This document shows positions 17,060-26,153 of a stretch of 64,000 nt of DNA, in pieces. The notes under the pieces were generated by a model. That model was not told the origin of the DNA. It searched no databases and saw only the letters and a program-made list of their open reading frames with translations. Source of the DNA: DATARH01 sp963712835 (lineage in GTDB: Bacteria; Pseudomonadota; Alphaproteobacteria; ATCC43930; CGMCC-115725); the NCBI GenBank assembly GCA_963712835.1, contig CAVQJJ010000006.1, positions 248,001 through 312,000 on the forward strand. Reading direction: 5' to 3'. Each line of letters opens with the position of its first letter. Within the stretch, counting starts at the first letter, position 1. The translations under genes and the position numbers were made by a program.

Positions 17060-17622
17060 ATGAAAGGCTACTGGACTACCGCATTAGCCCGATCCGCAGC
17101 CTCGACAGTCGTTCTGTTCGGTTGGAACCGGCGGACAGTGGGGACAGTCGCATTACTTATCGCCGCTTTGGTGGCCGCTTGGTTTGCGGCAGATCCCGGT
17201 ATAAATGCAAAAATAATCAGAATGTTGTGGTCAGCATTATTTATCACGTTAGCAACAGCATTATTGTTTGGCGGCGTTTTTGTCAATGAGCAAAAAAAGA
17301 TATTTGATGAAGTAAATGAAAACTCAATGCATATGACGCTCCCGATTATGAAGCGGCGCGATTGCGGGACGAGTTTAGAATTTACGAAGCTGCTTGTCTT
17401 TGGTGCGATGTGGCACCCAAAAATCCTGTGCCCAATGCACAAGCTATGCAGTGGAGAAATGCAATTCTGGAAGCGGTAGAGCGTGGGGAAATAGAGCTTT
17501 CTATAAAATCGTGGTACAAAGTACAGAATATGTCTGCAAATCCTTGGCAATATTTTGTAGATCAATCGTATTTTCGTAAAAAAAGACAGCCTGCGGGTTT
17601 ACGCAGAAAAAATTGGTGCTAG
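17060..17622 (+). pseudogene. Frame-broken gene: two-helix membrane protein with cytoplasmic domain
   Basis: Two overlapping frames appear to be halves of one gene. The first (from ATG 17060) encodes two membrane helices (TVALLIAALVAAWFAADPG and ALFITLATALLFGGVFV) and then a charged linker, ending in KKIFDEVNEN. After about 17320 its sequence becomes unlike a protein. The second frame, open from 17320 to 17622, reads KLNAYDAPDYEAARLRDEF and then IYEAACLWCDVAP. A one-base change between 17318 and 17345 would join them. The base composition is clearly more AT-rich than the neighbours, which suggests transfer. It could also be a sequencing error. Function unknown. Confidence 0.55.
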
Positions 17623-17779
17623 CCCGAAGTTCCTAAACTTAACTTCCGTCGCGTAGGTTTGTCTTGCCGATCCGCTCAATCGTGTTGTCGCTCGCCGAAG
17701 TATCCGCGGGGCTTATCGTCTCATCGATACATTAGGTGTCTTGAGCGCCCCCAAAAGTTTGATGCAAAGGAGCCCAAAA

Positions 17780-18517
17780 ATGTCCGTCGTCACCGTCGAC
17801 CAGCGCGGGCCGGTTTCGGTCATCGCGATCAACCGGCCGGAAAAGCTCAACGCCATCAACAAAGCGGTCGCGGTCGAGCTGCAGCAGGCCTTCGCCGCGT
17901 TCGACGCCTCCGAGCAGCGGGTGGCGATCCTCGCCGGCGCCGGCGGCAAGGCGTTCTCGGCCGGCGCTGACGTGACCGACCTGCCGGAATTATGGCGTTG
18001 CGTGCCGACGGTGGGGATCAAGACCGAGAAGCCGATCATCGCCGCGGTCGCTGGGTGGTGCATCGGCGGCGGGCTGGTCATGGCGATGATGTGCGACCTC
18101 CTGGTCGCGGCCGACAACGCGAAGTTTTCCTACCCCGAGGGCAAGGTCGGGATCACCGGCGGGATGATCGCCGGCCTCGCGGCGCGCATCCCGCACAAGG
18201 TGGCGATGGAGATGATGCTGTTGGGCGAGCCGATCGACGCCCAGCGCGCTTACGCGGTGGGGCTGGCGAACCGCGTCGTGCCGGCGGGTGGCGAGATCGA
18301 CGAGGCGGCGGCGATGGCGGCGAAGATCGTCGACTTGGCGCCGCTGGCGCTGGCGGCGATGAAGCGATTCGTCAATAACGGGGTGCTGCCCAAGGGTCCG
18401 GCCGAGCTGGCGGCGATCTATGGATCGCAACTCGGGGCGGTGCGCGACAGCGAGGACGCGAAGGAAGGGGTCGCCGCGTTCAGGGAGAGACGGCGGCCGC
18501 GCTACCGCGGACGGTAG
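17780..18517 (+). CDS. Enoyl-CoA hydratase/isomerase family protein
   Basis: A 245-residue crotonase. The opening VSVIAINRPEKLNAIN, the oxyanion-hole segments GGKAFSAGADVTDL and AAVAGWCIGGGLVMA, and PEGKVGITGGMIAGL are all typical. It lacks Glu at one of the two classical catalytic positions as far as I can align by eye, so hydratase, isomerase or another crotonase activity is open. AAAGGAGCCC precedes ATG 17780; an in-frame start at 17741 is less likely. It stands alone. Confidence 0.87.
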   Translation: MSVVTVDQRGPVSVIAINRPEKLNAINKAVAVELQQAFAAFDASEQRVAILAGAGGKAFSAGADVTDLPELWRCVPTVGIKTEKPIIAAVAGWCIGGGLVMAMMCDLLVAADNAKFSYPEGKVGITGGMIAGLAARIPHKVAMEMMLLGEPIDAQRAYAVGLANRVVPAGGEIDEAAAMAAKIVDLAPLALAAMKRFVNNGVLPKGPAELAAIYGSQLGAVRDSEDAKEGVAAFRERRRPRYRGR

Positions 18518-18538
18518 CGTTGAGTTGGTCGAAAAAAA

Positions 18539-18736
18539 TCAGGCGGCGAAGAGCTGGAAGGTCTTGGAGCGCTCGATGCGGGCGGCTTCGCGGGCGGCGT
18601 TGTAATCGCGCAACGCGGCGCGGTCGGCCTCGGAAACCGCGGCGTGGGTGGGCACCGCGCAAGCCGTCGGGCAACGGGTGATGCCCTTCTTGCGCATGAA
18701 TTCCGCGATCAATACGTCCTGTTCGTTCTGAGACAT
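18539..18736 (-). CDS. Small conserved hypothetical protein
   Basis: A 65-residue soluble protein, MSQNEQDVLIAEFMRKKG then ITRCPTACAVPTHA, followed by a basic helical tail. I recognise the ITRCPTAC motif from small proteins widespread in alphaproteobacteria, with no known role. The two cysteines four residues apart could bind metal. It is convergent with the hydratase gene. The start at 18736 is preceded by GGGAGA; a longer frame to 18790 is less likely. Confidence 0.68.
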   Translation of the reverse strand: MSQNEQDVLIAEFMRKKGITRCPTACAVPTHAAVSEADRAALRDYNAAREAARIERSKTFQLFAA

Positions 18737-18918
18737 GGGGGGTCTCCCGGTTCGCTTAACCTTAATGGCCGCGCATTGGTTACAACCCAACCGGTTAACA
18801 ACGCGTTAGAGCAAAACGTTCGCAAAAATTTTTTTACGCTCGCCGGAAGGGAGCGGCGATATGGCTTTTTGCGTATTTGCGACATTATAGTTGCGCCGGC
18901 GCACAAGAGGGACGGGGC

Positions 18919-19755
18919 TTGGCCCAATCCGATCTCACCATTCGCTTCTGGGGGGTTCGCGGAAGCATTCCGTGCCCCGGCTCCGAAACGATCCGCTACG
19001 GCGGCAACACCTCATGCGTCGAGATACGCTGCGGCCGCCATCTTCTGGTGTTCGACGGCGGCTCCGGACTGCGCCCCCTCGGCAACGCGCTGGTCGCGGG
19101 CGGGCGGCCGGTCGACATCGACCTGTTCTATAGCCACACCCATCTCGACCATATCGTCGGGCTGCCGTTTTTCGCGCCCGCCTATTCAGCGGGATGCCGC
19201 GTCCGCTTTTGGGCGGGACACCTGAAGCCGGCGGGCTCGGACATCAGATCGGTGCTGGAGCAGATGATGTCGGCGCCGCTGTTCCCCATCCCGATCGACG
19301 TGCTGACGGCGCGGCTCGACTTCCGCGATTTCGCCGCCGGCGAAACGTTGACGCCGTATGCCGGGATCAAGCTCGTCACCGCGCCGCTCAACCATCCCGA
19401 CGGGGCCACCGGCTATCGCGTCGAATTCGCCGGCAAGGTCGTCGCCTATATCACCGACACCGAGCACCACGCCGGGACGAGCGATCCCAACGTGCTGACG
19501 CTGATGCGCGGCGCCGACATCGCGATCTACAATTCGACCTATACCGACGAGGAATACACGCGCCACCGGCACTGGGGCCACTCAACCTGGGAAGAGGGCG
19601 CGCGGCTCGCCACTGAAGCTAAATGCAAGCAGCTGGTGATCTTTCACCACGATCCCAGCCACACCGACGCAATGCTGGACCAGATCGCCGCCCACGCCGC
19701 GAGAGCGAAGCCCGGCACTATCGTCGCGCATGAAGGGCTGATTCTGCAGCCTTGA
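18919..19755 (+). CDS. MBL-fold metallohydrolase
   Basis: A 278-residue metallo-beta-lactamase-fold protein of the RNase Z/PhnP-like type. It opens TIRFWGVRGSIPCPG, has the zinc motif FYSHTHLDHIVGLPFF, then YITDTEHH and the final FHHDPSHTD, which supplies late metal ligands. Such proteins act as phosphodiesterases or lipid/nucleotide hydrolases. I chose the TTG at 18919, preceded by AGAGGGACGGGG; a TTG at 18877 would add 14 unlikely residues. There is no clear partner gene. Confidence 0.82.
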   Translation: MAQSDLTIRFWGVRGSIPCPGSETIRYGGNTSCVEIRCGRHLLVFDGGSGLRPLGNALVAGGRPVDIDLFYSHTHLDHIVGLPFFAPAYSAGCRVRFWAGHLKPAGSDIRSVLEQMMSAPLFPIPIDVLTARLDFRDFAAGETLTPYAGIKLVTAPLNHPDGATGYRVEFAGKVVAYITDTEHHAGTSDPNVLTLMRGADIAIYNSTYTDEEYTRHRHWGHSTWEEGARLATEAKCKQLVIFHHDPSHTDAMLDQIAAHAARAKPGTIVAHEGLILQP

Positions 19756-19805
19756 GGCAACGCGGGCGTCCTACCCGCGTGCAGGCGAGACGCCTGCGGT
19801 TCCTA

Positions 19806-21011
19806 TCAATGATACGGGTCGGCGGCGTCGCGCAGGCCGTCGCCGAAGAAGTTGAAGGCAAGCACGGTCACAATCACCGGCACCACCGGCAGCATCAGCC
19901 ACGGATAGAGCGCGACGACGCTGATGTTCTGCGCTTCGTTCAACAGCACGCCCCAGCTGGTGATCGGCGGGCGCAGACCGAGGCCGAGGAAGGAAAGCGC
20001 GGTCTCGCCGAGGATCATGCTGGGGATGACCAGCGTCGCCGAGGCGATCAGATGGCTCATAAAGCTCGGCAACAAGTGCCGGCCGATGATGCGCGCCGGG
20101 GTCGCGCCCATCAGCACCGCGGCGGTGCAGAAATCCTCTTCGCGCAGCGACAGCAGCTTCGAGCGCACCGCGCGCGCGAGGTGCGTCCACTCGATCATGC
20201 CGAGGATCAGGGTGATGCCGAAATAGACGAGCAGCGGACTCCATGTCACCGGCAGGATCGCGCCCAGCGCCATCCACAGCGGCAGATGCGGGAAGGACTG
20301 CACCACCTCGATGCCGCGCTGGATCAGGATATCGGTCCAGCCCCCGTAATAGCCGGCGATGCCGCCGATCAGGATGCCGAGCGTGAAGCTGACCGAGACG
20401 CCGATCAGCCCAACCGTCAGCGAAATCCGCGCACCGTAGATGATGCGTGATAAGAGGTCGCGGCCGAGCCGGTCGGTGCCGAGCAGGAAGAGCTGCCCGC
20501 CCTCCGCCGGACAGACCAGGTGGAAGCGCATCGGGATGTAGCCCCAGTAGAGGTACTTGTCGCCCCGGCACAGGAAACGCAGCGTCTCGTGCTTTGCCGG
20601 GTTCGGGGTGTAGACGCGCTTCAGATGGTCCATGTCGAGCCGGTAGTCGTAGCCCTCGACATAGGGAGCGACGAGGCGGCCGTTGTCGAAAATGTGCACC
20701 GTCTGCGGCGGCGCATAGATGAAGTCGGTGTTGCGGGTGTCGAGCGCATAGGGCGCGAGCATTTCGCTGACAAGCGTCGTCGCGTAGAGCGCCAACAGCA
20801 GAAACCCGCACGCGACGGCGACGCGGTGGCGCAGCAGCCGCCACCACATGAGGCGCCATTGCGACGCCTGGTAGAAACGCGCCTGACCGAGCGACATCGC
20901 CTCGACCGACATCGGGTCGAACGGCGCGGTCGACACGTAATGCGGCAGTGGCTCGGCGGTCTCGCCTGGGGTGGGCCGGCGGTCGGCGGGATCGAGGGTG
21001 ATGTCGGTCAT
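19806..21011 (-). CDS. ABC transporter permease, oligopeptide (OppC/DppC) type
   Basis: A 401-residue inner-membrane permease. After the first helix (RVAVACGFLLLALYATTLV) there is a periplasmic insert of about 100 residues (including DFIYAPPQTVHIF, and a CRGDKYLYWGY block) before LFLLGTDRLGRDLLSR, the standard OppC segment. The EAA loop region reads EEDFCTAAVLMGATPARII. Its start overlaps the stop of the OppB-type gene by four bases. The large insert is shared by a sub-branch of peptide-type importers in rhizobia and relatives, some of which carry sugars rather than peptides, so the ligand is open. Confidence 0.88.
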   Translation of the reverse strand: MTDITLDPADRRPTPGETAEPLPHYVSTAPFDPMSVEAMSLGQARFYQASQWRLMWWRLLRHRVAVACGFLLLALYATTLVSEMLAPYALDTRNTDFIYAPPQTVHIFDNGRLVAPYVEGYDYRLDMDHLKRVYTPNPAKHETLRFLCRGDKYLYWGYIPMRFHLVCPAEGGQLFLLGTDRLGRDLLSRIIYGARISLTVGLIGVSVSFTLGILIGGIAGYYGGWTDILIQRGIEVVQSFPHLPLWMALGAILPVTWSPLLVYFGITLILGMIEWTHLARAVRSKLLSLREEDFCTAAVLMGATPARIIGRHLLPSFMSHLIASATLVIPSMILGETALSFLGLGLRPPITSWGVLLNEAQNISVVALYPWLMLPVVPVIVTVLAFNFFGDGLRDAADPYH

Positions 21012-22006
21012 TGCCGGCGCCCCGATTGCAGGCGGATGCGCGGGTCGAGCGTCGCCAGCGCCAGATCGGAGATGAAGACGCCGATCACCGTCAGGAAGCT
21101 CAGGAACATCAGGAACGAGCCGGCAAGGTACATGTCCTGGCTGCGCAGCGCGTCGAGCAGCATGGGCCCGGTCGTCGGCAGCGACATCACCACCGAGACG
21201 ATGATCGCGCCCGAGATCACCTGCGGCAGCAACGAGCCGATATCGCTGATGAACGGGTTGAGCGCCATGCGCAGCGGGTATTTCAGCAGCACCTTGAGCG
21301 GGTGAAGGCCCTTGGCGCGAGCGGTCACGACGTATTGTTTCTGCAGCTCATCGAGCAGGTTGGCGCGCAGCCGGCGGATCATGGCGGCGGTGCCGGCGGT
21401 GCCGATCACGATCACCGGTATCCAGATATGCGCCAGCACCGAGCCCAGCTTGCCCATGCTCATCGGTCGGTTCAGGTAATTCGGATCCATCAGCCCGCCG
21501 ACCGAGATGCCGAACCAGACATGGGCGAGATAGACCAGTACCAGGGCTAGGAGGAAACTCGGGGTCGCTAGGCCGAGAAAACCAAGGAAGGTGAGCAGGT
21601 AATCGCCGAGGCTGTACTGGTGGGTCGCCGAATAGACGCCGATCGGGAAGGCGACGATATAGGTGAAGAGGATCGTGATGAACGAGACGATGAAGGTCAG
21701 CAGCAGGCGGTCGCCGACCACCTTGTTGACCGGCATGTCGTAGAGAAACGAATACCCCATGTCGCCGCGCAACATATTGCCGACCCAATAGAGGTATTGC
21801 TTCCAGATCGGCAAATCGAAGCCGTATTCGGCCTTGAGATAGGCGATCTTGGCCATATTGGCATGCTCGCCGGAGCTCTGCAGCTCGGCGATATAGGTCG
21901 AGAAGTAGTCGCCCGGCGGAAGGTGAATGATGGTGAAGATCGCGATGCTGATGAGGATCAGGGTCGGGATCATGATCAGGATGCGGTGGACGATGTAGCC
22001 GAGCAT
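21008..22006 (-). CDS. ABC transporter permease, oligopeptide (OppB/DppB) type
   Basis: A 332-residue permease with about six helices, opening MLGYIVHRILIMIPTLI. The EAA cytoplasmic loop is QKQYVVTARAKGLHPLKVLL, diagnostic of binding-protein-dependent peptide/nickel permeases. It partners with the OppC-type gene through an ATGA overlap. It is separated from the binding-protein gene by a 323-bp repeat-rich gap, so the repeats may set relative expression within the transporter operon. Confidence 0.9.
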   Translation of the reverse strand: MLGYIVHRILIMIPTLILISIAIFTIIHLPPGDYFSTYIAELQSSGEHANMAKIAYLKAEYGFDLPIWKQYLYWVGNMLRGDMGYSFLYDMPVNKVVGDRLLLTFIVSFITILFTYIVAFPIGVYSATHQYSLGDYLLTFLGFLGLATPSFLLALVLVYLAHVWFGISVGGLMDPNYLNRPMSMGKLGSVLAHIWIPVIVIGTAGTAAMIRRLRANLLDELQKQYVVTARAKGLHPLKVLLKYPLRMALNPFISDIGSLLPQVISGAIIVSVVMSLPTTGPMLLDALRSQDMYLAGSFLMFLSFLTVIGVFISDLALATLDPRIRLQSGRRQ

Positions 22007-22027
22007 CAGCCGCTCCTGCGTCCTTCG

Positions 22028-22303
22028 AGACGCCCGCTGCGCGGGCTCCTCAGAGTCGGACTCAAAATGAAATCGACCCCGTCAAACAATTATCGTCTCC
22101 CCCGCGAAAGCGGAGGCCCAGGGCGACCATACCGGCGGGTCAATGGCTTAGCCTCAGCTGACGCTGAAACTTGAACCTCTGCCACGTCGCTCGCCCCTAG
22201 GTTCCCGCTTTCGCGGGAAAGACGAAGAACCCAGCCCATCGGAAACGTTGAATTCATTTCAAGTCAGCCTCTTGGCCCCCATAGGCCCCGGCCTTCGCCG
22301 GGG
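22028..22303. repeat. Cluster of three short REP-like palindromes within the transporter operon
   Basis: The 323-bp gap between the binding-protein gene and the OppB-type gene contains no ORF I can support. It holds three hairpins: GCCCGC-TGC-GCGGGC (22032-22046), TTCCCGC-TTTC-GCGGGAA (22202-22219) and CCCCGGC-CTTC-GCCGGGG (22286-22303), plus related half-sites near 22100. Similar hairpins occur at 16842 and 36945. Intra-operon REP clusters elsewhere stabilise upstream mRNA. Confidence 0.75.
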
Positions 22304-22329
22304 TGGTACGGTAGCGAATACCGCCATCT

Positions 22330-24252
22330 TCATTTTTCGCTGCCAGTCACCTCGGCGGTCGAGCCGCCGCCCGGCTCGGCGAACCAGAACCCGTCGGGTT
22401 TATAGATGCCGAACTGCGCGCCGGGATCCCAGTTGTAGATGCCGTCGGTCGGCACGTTGCGCAGCCGGTCGTTGACCACGACCGGCTGCAGCACGCCCGC
22501 GACGGTGCCCATCGTGAACACCTGATCCGACCAGATCGACAGCATCTGGTGCCAAATCTTCGCCTGATCGTCCGCGTCGGTAGTGGCGAGCCAATCGTGG
22601 TAAAGCTGGAGGAGCTGCTTCGCCGCGGGCAGTGCGGGCGGCTCGCCCGACTTACCCTTGGTCTCGGCGTATTCGCCCCATTTCGGCCATTCGAGCTGTT
22701 CCTGGCTGGTCGGCGCGAACTCGTTGGGCGCCATCGCCGCGGTGGCGAGGCCGTTCTCGATGCCCTTGTCGAACGACATCTGCGCCTCGCCGGAGAACAC
22801 GCGGCGGCGGAACAGCGTCAGCTGCGCCGGTTTCGAGTAGAGCTGCACGCCGATATGACGCCAGGAATCGCGGATCAGCTCGAGCATGTCCGATTTCTCG
22901 GTCGATTCGCCCGAATCCTCGACGGTAATCGCGCAAGGCCGGCCATCCGGCAGCATGCGCATGCCGTCGGAATCCTTGGTGGTGAGGCCGATCTGGTCGA
23001 GCAGCGAATTGGCCTGGTCGAGATTGTAATTCGACCAGTCGCGGTATTCAGCGCGGAACAGCGGGCTTTGCGGCAGCACCGTATTCTGGCCCTCGATCGC
23101 CAGCCCGAAATAGAGCGCCTGGTTGATCTCGTGCCGATCGATCGCCAGCGACAGCGCGCGGCGAAAGCGCACGTCGCGCATCAGCTTTTGCCATTCCGGG
23201 TCGGCGACATTGAGATTGGGATAGAGGGCGAGCTGGCTGCCCGGCCCGGTGCGCCACAGCCGCACGTGGTATCCGCCCGCCGCCTCGCCGGCCTTGAGGA
23301 AGGTATAGTCGTTGAAGCTCAGATAGCGCGCCTGCAGGTCGCTCTCGCCGGCGCCGGTCTTGGCCGGAATGATCTGTGAGGCGGCGATGGTGAAGATCAC
23401 CCGGTCGATATAGGGCAGCTGGTGGCCGGCGCCGTCTACCCGGTAATAATACGGGTTGCGCTCGAAGATGATGCGGTCGGCGGGAAGCTTGGTCTTGAGC
23501 ACCCAGGGGTCGAGCGTCGGCAGCTTGGGATTTTCGTTGTGATAGGGATTGTAAAGCTTGGTGTGGAGCGCCGCCCAATCGCGTACCCCGGCATCCTTGA
23601 CCAGCTCCGCGAGCTTCGTCGGGTCGGCGTACTTGCTGTTGAACTGTTTCAGGTAGTGCGCCGGCGCATAGATGAACATCGGGTCGGGCCCAGCCAGCGC
23701 CGGCAGGAACAGCGGGTTGGGCTTGTCCCAGGTGTAGCGCACCGTCGCCGGGTCGATGACCTCGAATTTCGGCGGCTGCCCATCGACCAGCATCTGCAAC
23801 GGCAGCCCGGAAGGCGACAACTGCGAATTGTTGGCGATGTCCTCAAACCAGTAGCGGAAGTCCTCGGTGGTGAAGGGCTGACCATCCGACCATTTGTGGC
23901 CTGGCCGCAGGTGCATCGTGAAACTGCGCCCCTCCTGGACATCGACGCCGAGCAGGATGTCGGGGACGATGGCGAGCCCCGGCGTGTAGTCGACAAGCCT
24001 GGCGTAGCCGTAGACGACCATCATCCTGGTGTCCTTGGGGCTCGCCATCAGCATGCGCAAATCGCCGCCCGGCTTGCCGAGCGTTTCGAGCTCGGCGAGC
24101 GCCGGCTCGCTCGGGATGCGCTGCGTCACCGGCGGCAGCTTGCCGGCCGCCACCTCCTTCTGGAAATAGGGCGTCTCCTGCAGGGCCGCCTCGGCGCCGC
24201 CGGTCGCGAAGAGCAGGAGCGCACCGAGCGCGCAGGCGAGTAACCGCCTCAT
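22330..24252 (-). CDS. ABC transporter substrate-binding protein, family 5 (oligopeptide/sugar type)
   Basis: A 640-residue periplasmic binding protein with signal peptide MRRLLACALGALLLFATGGAEA. The SBP_bac_5 signature is present as LRPGHKWSDGQPFTTEDFRYW. It is longer than OppA (about 540). The N-terminal PPVTQRIPSEPALAELETLG and GKPGGDLRMLM are characteristic of a rhizobial-type branch that includes alpha-galactoside and other non-peptide importers. The start overlaps the stop of the ATPase gene (ATGA), so it is translationally coupled. Confidence 0.88.
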   Translation of the reverse strand: MRRLLACALGALLLFATGGAEAALQETPYFQKEVAAGKLPPVTQRIPSEPALAELETLGKPGGDLRMLMASPKDTRMMVVYGYARLVDYTPGLAIVPDILLGVDVQEGRSFTMHLRPGHKWSDGQPFTTEDFRYWFEDIANNSQLSPSGLPLQMLVDGQPPKFEVIDPATVRYTWDKPNPLFLPALAGPDPMFIYAPAHYLKQFNSKYADPTKLAELVKDAGVRDWAALHTKLYNPYHNENPKLPTLDPWVLKTKLPADRIIFERNPYYYRVDGAGHQLPYIDRVIFTIAASQIIPAKTGAGESDLQARYLSFNDYTFLKAGEAAGGYHVRLWRTGPGSQLALYPNLNVADPEWQKLMRDVRFRRALSLAIDRHEINQALYFGLAIEGQNTVLPQSPLFRAEYRDWSNYNLDQANSLLDQIGLTTKDSDGMRMLPDGRPCAITVEDSGESTEKSDMLELIRDSWRHIGVQLYSKPAQLTLFRRRVFSGEAQMSFDKGIENGLATAAMAPNEFAPTSQEQLEWPKWGEYAETKGKSGEPPALPAAKQLLQLYHDWLATTDADDQAKIWHQMLSIWSDQVFTMGTVAGVLQPVVVNDRLRNVPTDGIYNWDPGAQFGIYKPDGFWFAEPGGGSTAEVTGSEK

Positions 24253-26153
24253 TTGCCCGCCGCCAGCTTCATTTCGCGCTCGGCCATGACCGGCTTGGCG
24301 GTCGCTTCGACGAAATGTTGGGGCCCGACCTCGATGAGCCGCGGCGGGTTGCTCGGGTCACGGCGGAACGGCTCCGGCCAGGCCGTCGGGTCGGACGCCT
24401 TGTCCTCCATCAGCCGCTCGAAATCGAGCCGGTGCGCGAGGTCGGGCGCCGGCACCGCGGCGAGCAGCGTCTGGGTGTAGGGGTGGACGGGATCGCGGAA
24501 CAGGACGCCGCGCCCGGCAATCTCGACGATCCGCCCGGCGCACATCACCGCGACCCGGTCGGCGATGTAATCGACCACCGCCAGATTGTGCGAAATGAAG
24601 AGATAGGTGAGGCCGAGCTTTTCCTTGAGGTCGATCAGGAGGTTGAGCACTTGCGCCTGGATCGACACATCGAGCGCCGAGACCGGCTCGTCGCAGATCA
24701 CCAGATCGGGACGCAGCGCCAGGGCGCGGGCGATGCCGATGCGCTGGCGCTGGCCGCCCGAAAAGCTGTGCGGATAGCGGCGCAGATGGCGCGGGTCGAG
24801 CCCGACGAGATTGGCCAGCTCGCCGACGATCTCGCGCCGCGACGTCGCGGTGCCGATGCCGTGGATGACGAGCGGCTCGCCGATGATGTCGGCGACGGTC
24901 ATACGCGGGTTCAGCGAGCCGAACGGGTCTTGGAAGATGAACTGCACCTTGCGGCGGAACTGTTTCAGGTCGTCGCCGTCGAGCGCGAGCACGTCCCAGC
25001 TCTTGTCGCGGTCGTTGAAGACGACGCTGCCGCTGTCGGGCGTCACCGCGCGCAGCAGCATCTTCGACAGCGTGGTCTTGCCGCAGCCGCTTTCGCCGAC
25101 GAGCCCCAGGCATTCGCCGCGCGCGATCTTGAGGCTGACGCCATCGACCGCGACGATGCGGGTCGAACTGGCCCCGCCGAAAATGCCCGAGCGGCGCAGG
25201 CCATAGCTCTTTTTGAGGCCGGCGCATTCGAGCAGCGGCGCGCCGCCACTCTTGGGCCGGGCCTCCTGGTCGGCCATCAAGTAAGGTGCGTCGCCGGCCG
25301 GGATCTCGCGGATCGGCACCAGGCGCTCGCCGGGCTTCATGTCGAAACGCGGCACCGCGCGCAGCAGCGCCTTGAGGTAAGGATGCTCGGCGTGGCGAAA
25401 GATGTCGTCGAGCGAGCCTGCTTCCATGACCTCGCCGTGGTACATCACGACGATCTCCTCGGCGATGTTGGCGACGACGCCAAGATCGTGGGTGATGAGC
25501 AGCACCGCCATGTTCAATTCGTGCTGCAGCTCGACGACGAGCTTCAGGATCTGCGCCTGGATCGTCACGTCGAGCGCGGTCGTCGGCTCGTCGAGGATCA
25601 AGAGCGCCGGGCGGCAGACCAGCGCCATCGCGATCATTGCCCGCTGGCGCAAGCCGCCCGACAGCTCGAACGGATAGCTGCGCCAGGCGCGCGCCGGGTC
25701 GGGGAAACCGACAAGGCGCAGCATGTCGACGCCCATCTCCTGCAGCTCGGCGCCGGTGCAGCCGCGATGCAGCGCGAGCGCCTCGCCGACCTGGTTGCCG
25801 ACCGTGTGCAGCGGCGACAGCGAACTCATCGGCTCCTGAAAGACGATCGAGATGCTGCCGCCGCGCAGCGCGCGCATCTCCGCGCCGTCGGCAGCGAGCA
25901 CGGCAAGGTCGACCGGGCCCTGCGCGTCGCGCGGGTCGTCGAACAGGATCTGTCCGCCGGCGATATGGCCGTTGCGCGGGAGGATGCGCAGGATCGCTTG
26001 GCTGACGGTGGACTTGCCCGAACCCGACTCGCCGACGATCGCGACGGTCGAGCCCTGCCCGATGCGGAACGACAGGTTCTTGACGGCGTCGATATGCCCG
26101 CCCGGGGTCGTGAAGCGCACCGAGAGGTCGCGGACCTGAAGCAAGTTACTCAT
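24249..26153 (-). CDS. ABC transporter ATP-binding protein with two fused NBDs (OppD-OppF type)
   Basis: A 634-residue tandem ATPase. Domain 1 (about 1-280) has Walker A GESGSGKST, signature LSGGLRQR and Walker B LLILDEPTTALD. Domain 2 (about 310-600) has GESGCGKTT, FSGGQRQRIGIAR and VICDEPVSALD. Both end with oligo_HPY-type tails (HPYLKALLRAVP and HPYTQTLLAAVP). All catalytic motifs look intact in both domains. It energises the adjacent permease pair. Its start overlaps the stop of the small membrane protein gene upstream, and its stop overlaps the binding-protein start. Confidence 0.92.
   Translation of the reverse strand: MSNLLQVRDLSVRFTTPGGHIDAVKNLSFRIGQGSTVAIVGESGSGKSTVSQAILRILPRNGHIAGGQILFDDPRDAQGPVDLAVLAADGAEMRALRGGSISIVFQEPMSSLSPLHTVGNQVGEALALHRGCTGAELQEMGVDMLRLVGFPDPARAWRSYPFELSGGLRQRAMIAMALVCRPALLILDEPTTALDVTIQAQILKLVVELQHELNMAVLLITHDLGVVANIAEEIVVMYHGEVMEAGSLDDIFRHAEHPYLKALLRAVPRFDMKPGERLVPIREIPAGDAPYLMADQEARPKSGGAPLLECAGLKKSYGLRRSGIFGGASSTRIVAVDGVSLKIARGECLGLVGESGCGKTTLSKMLLRAVTPDSGSVVFNDRDKSWDVLALDGDDLKQFRRKVQFIFQDPFGSLNPRMTVADIIGEPLVIHGIGTATSRREIVGELANLVGLDPRHLRRYPHSFSGGQRQRIGIARALALRPDLVICDEPVSALDVSIQAQVLNLLIDLKEKLGLTYLFISHNLAVVDYIADRVAVMCAGRIVEIAGRGVLFRDPVHPYTQTLLAAVPAPDLAHRLDFERLMEDKASDPTAWPEPFRRDPSNPPRLIEVGPQHFVEATAKPVMAEREMKLAAGK

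Noticed and set aside
17293..17299. A AAA AAG heptamer, the dnaX-type slippery sequence, in the broken membrane-protein gene
   Set aside because: It is in the right phase, but a -1 shift there meets TGA at 17305 after two codons, so it cannot join the two halves of the gene.
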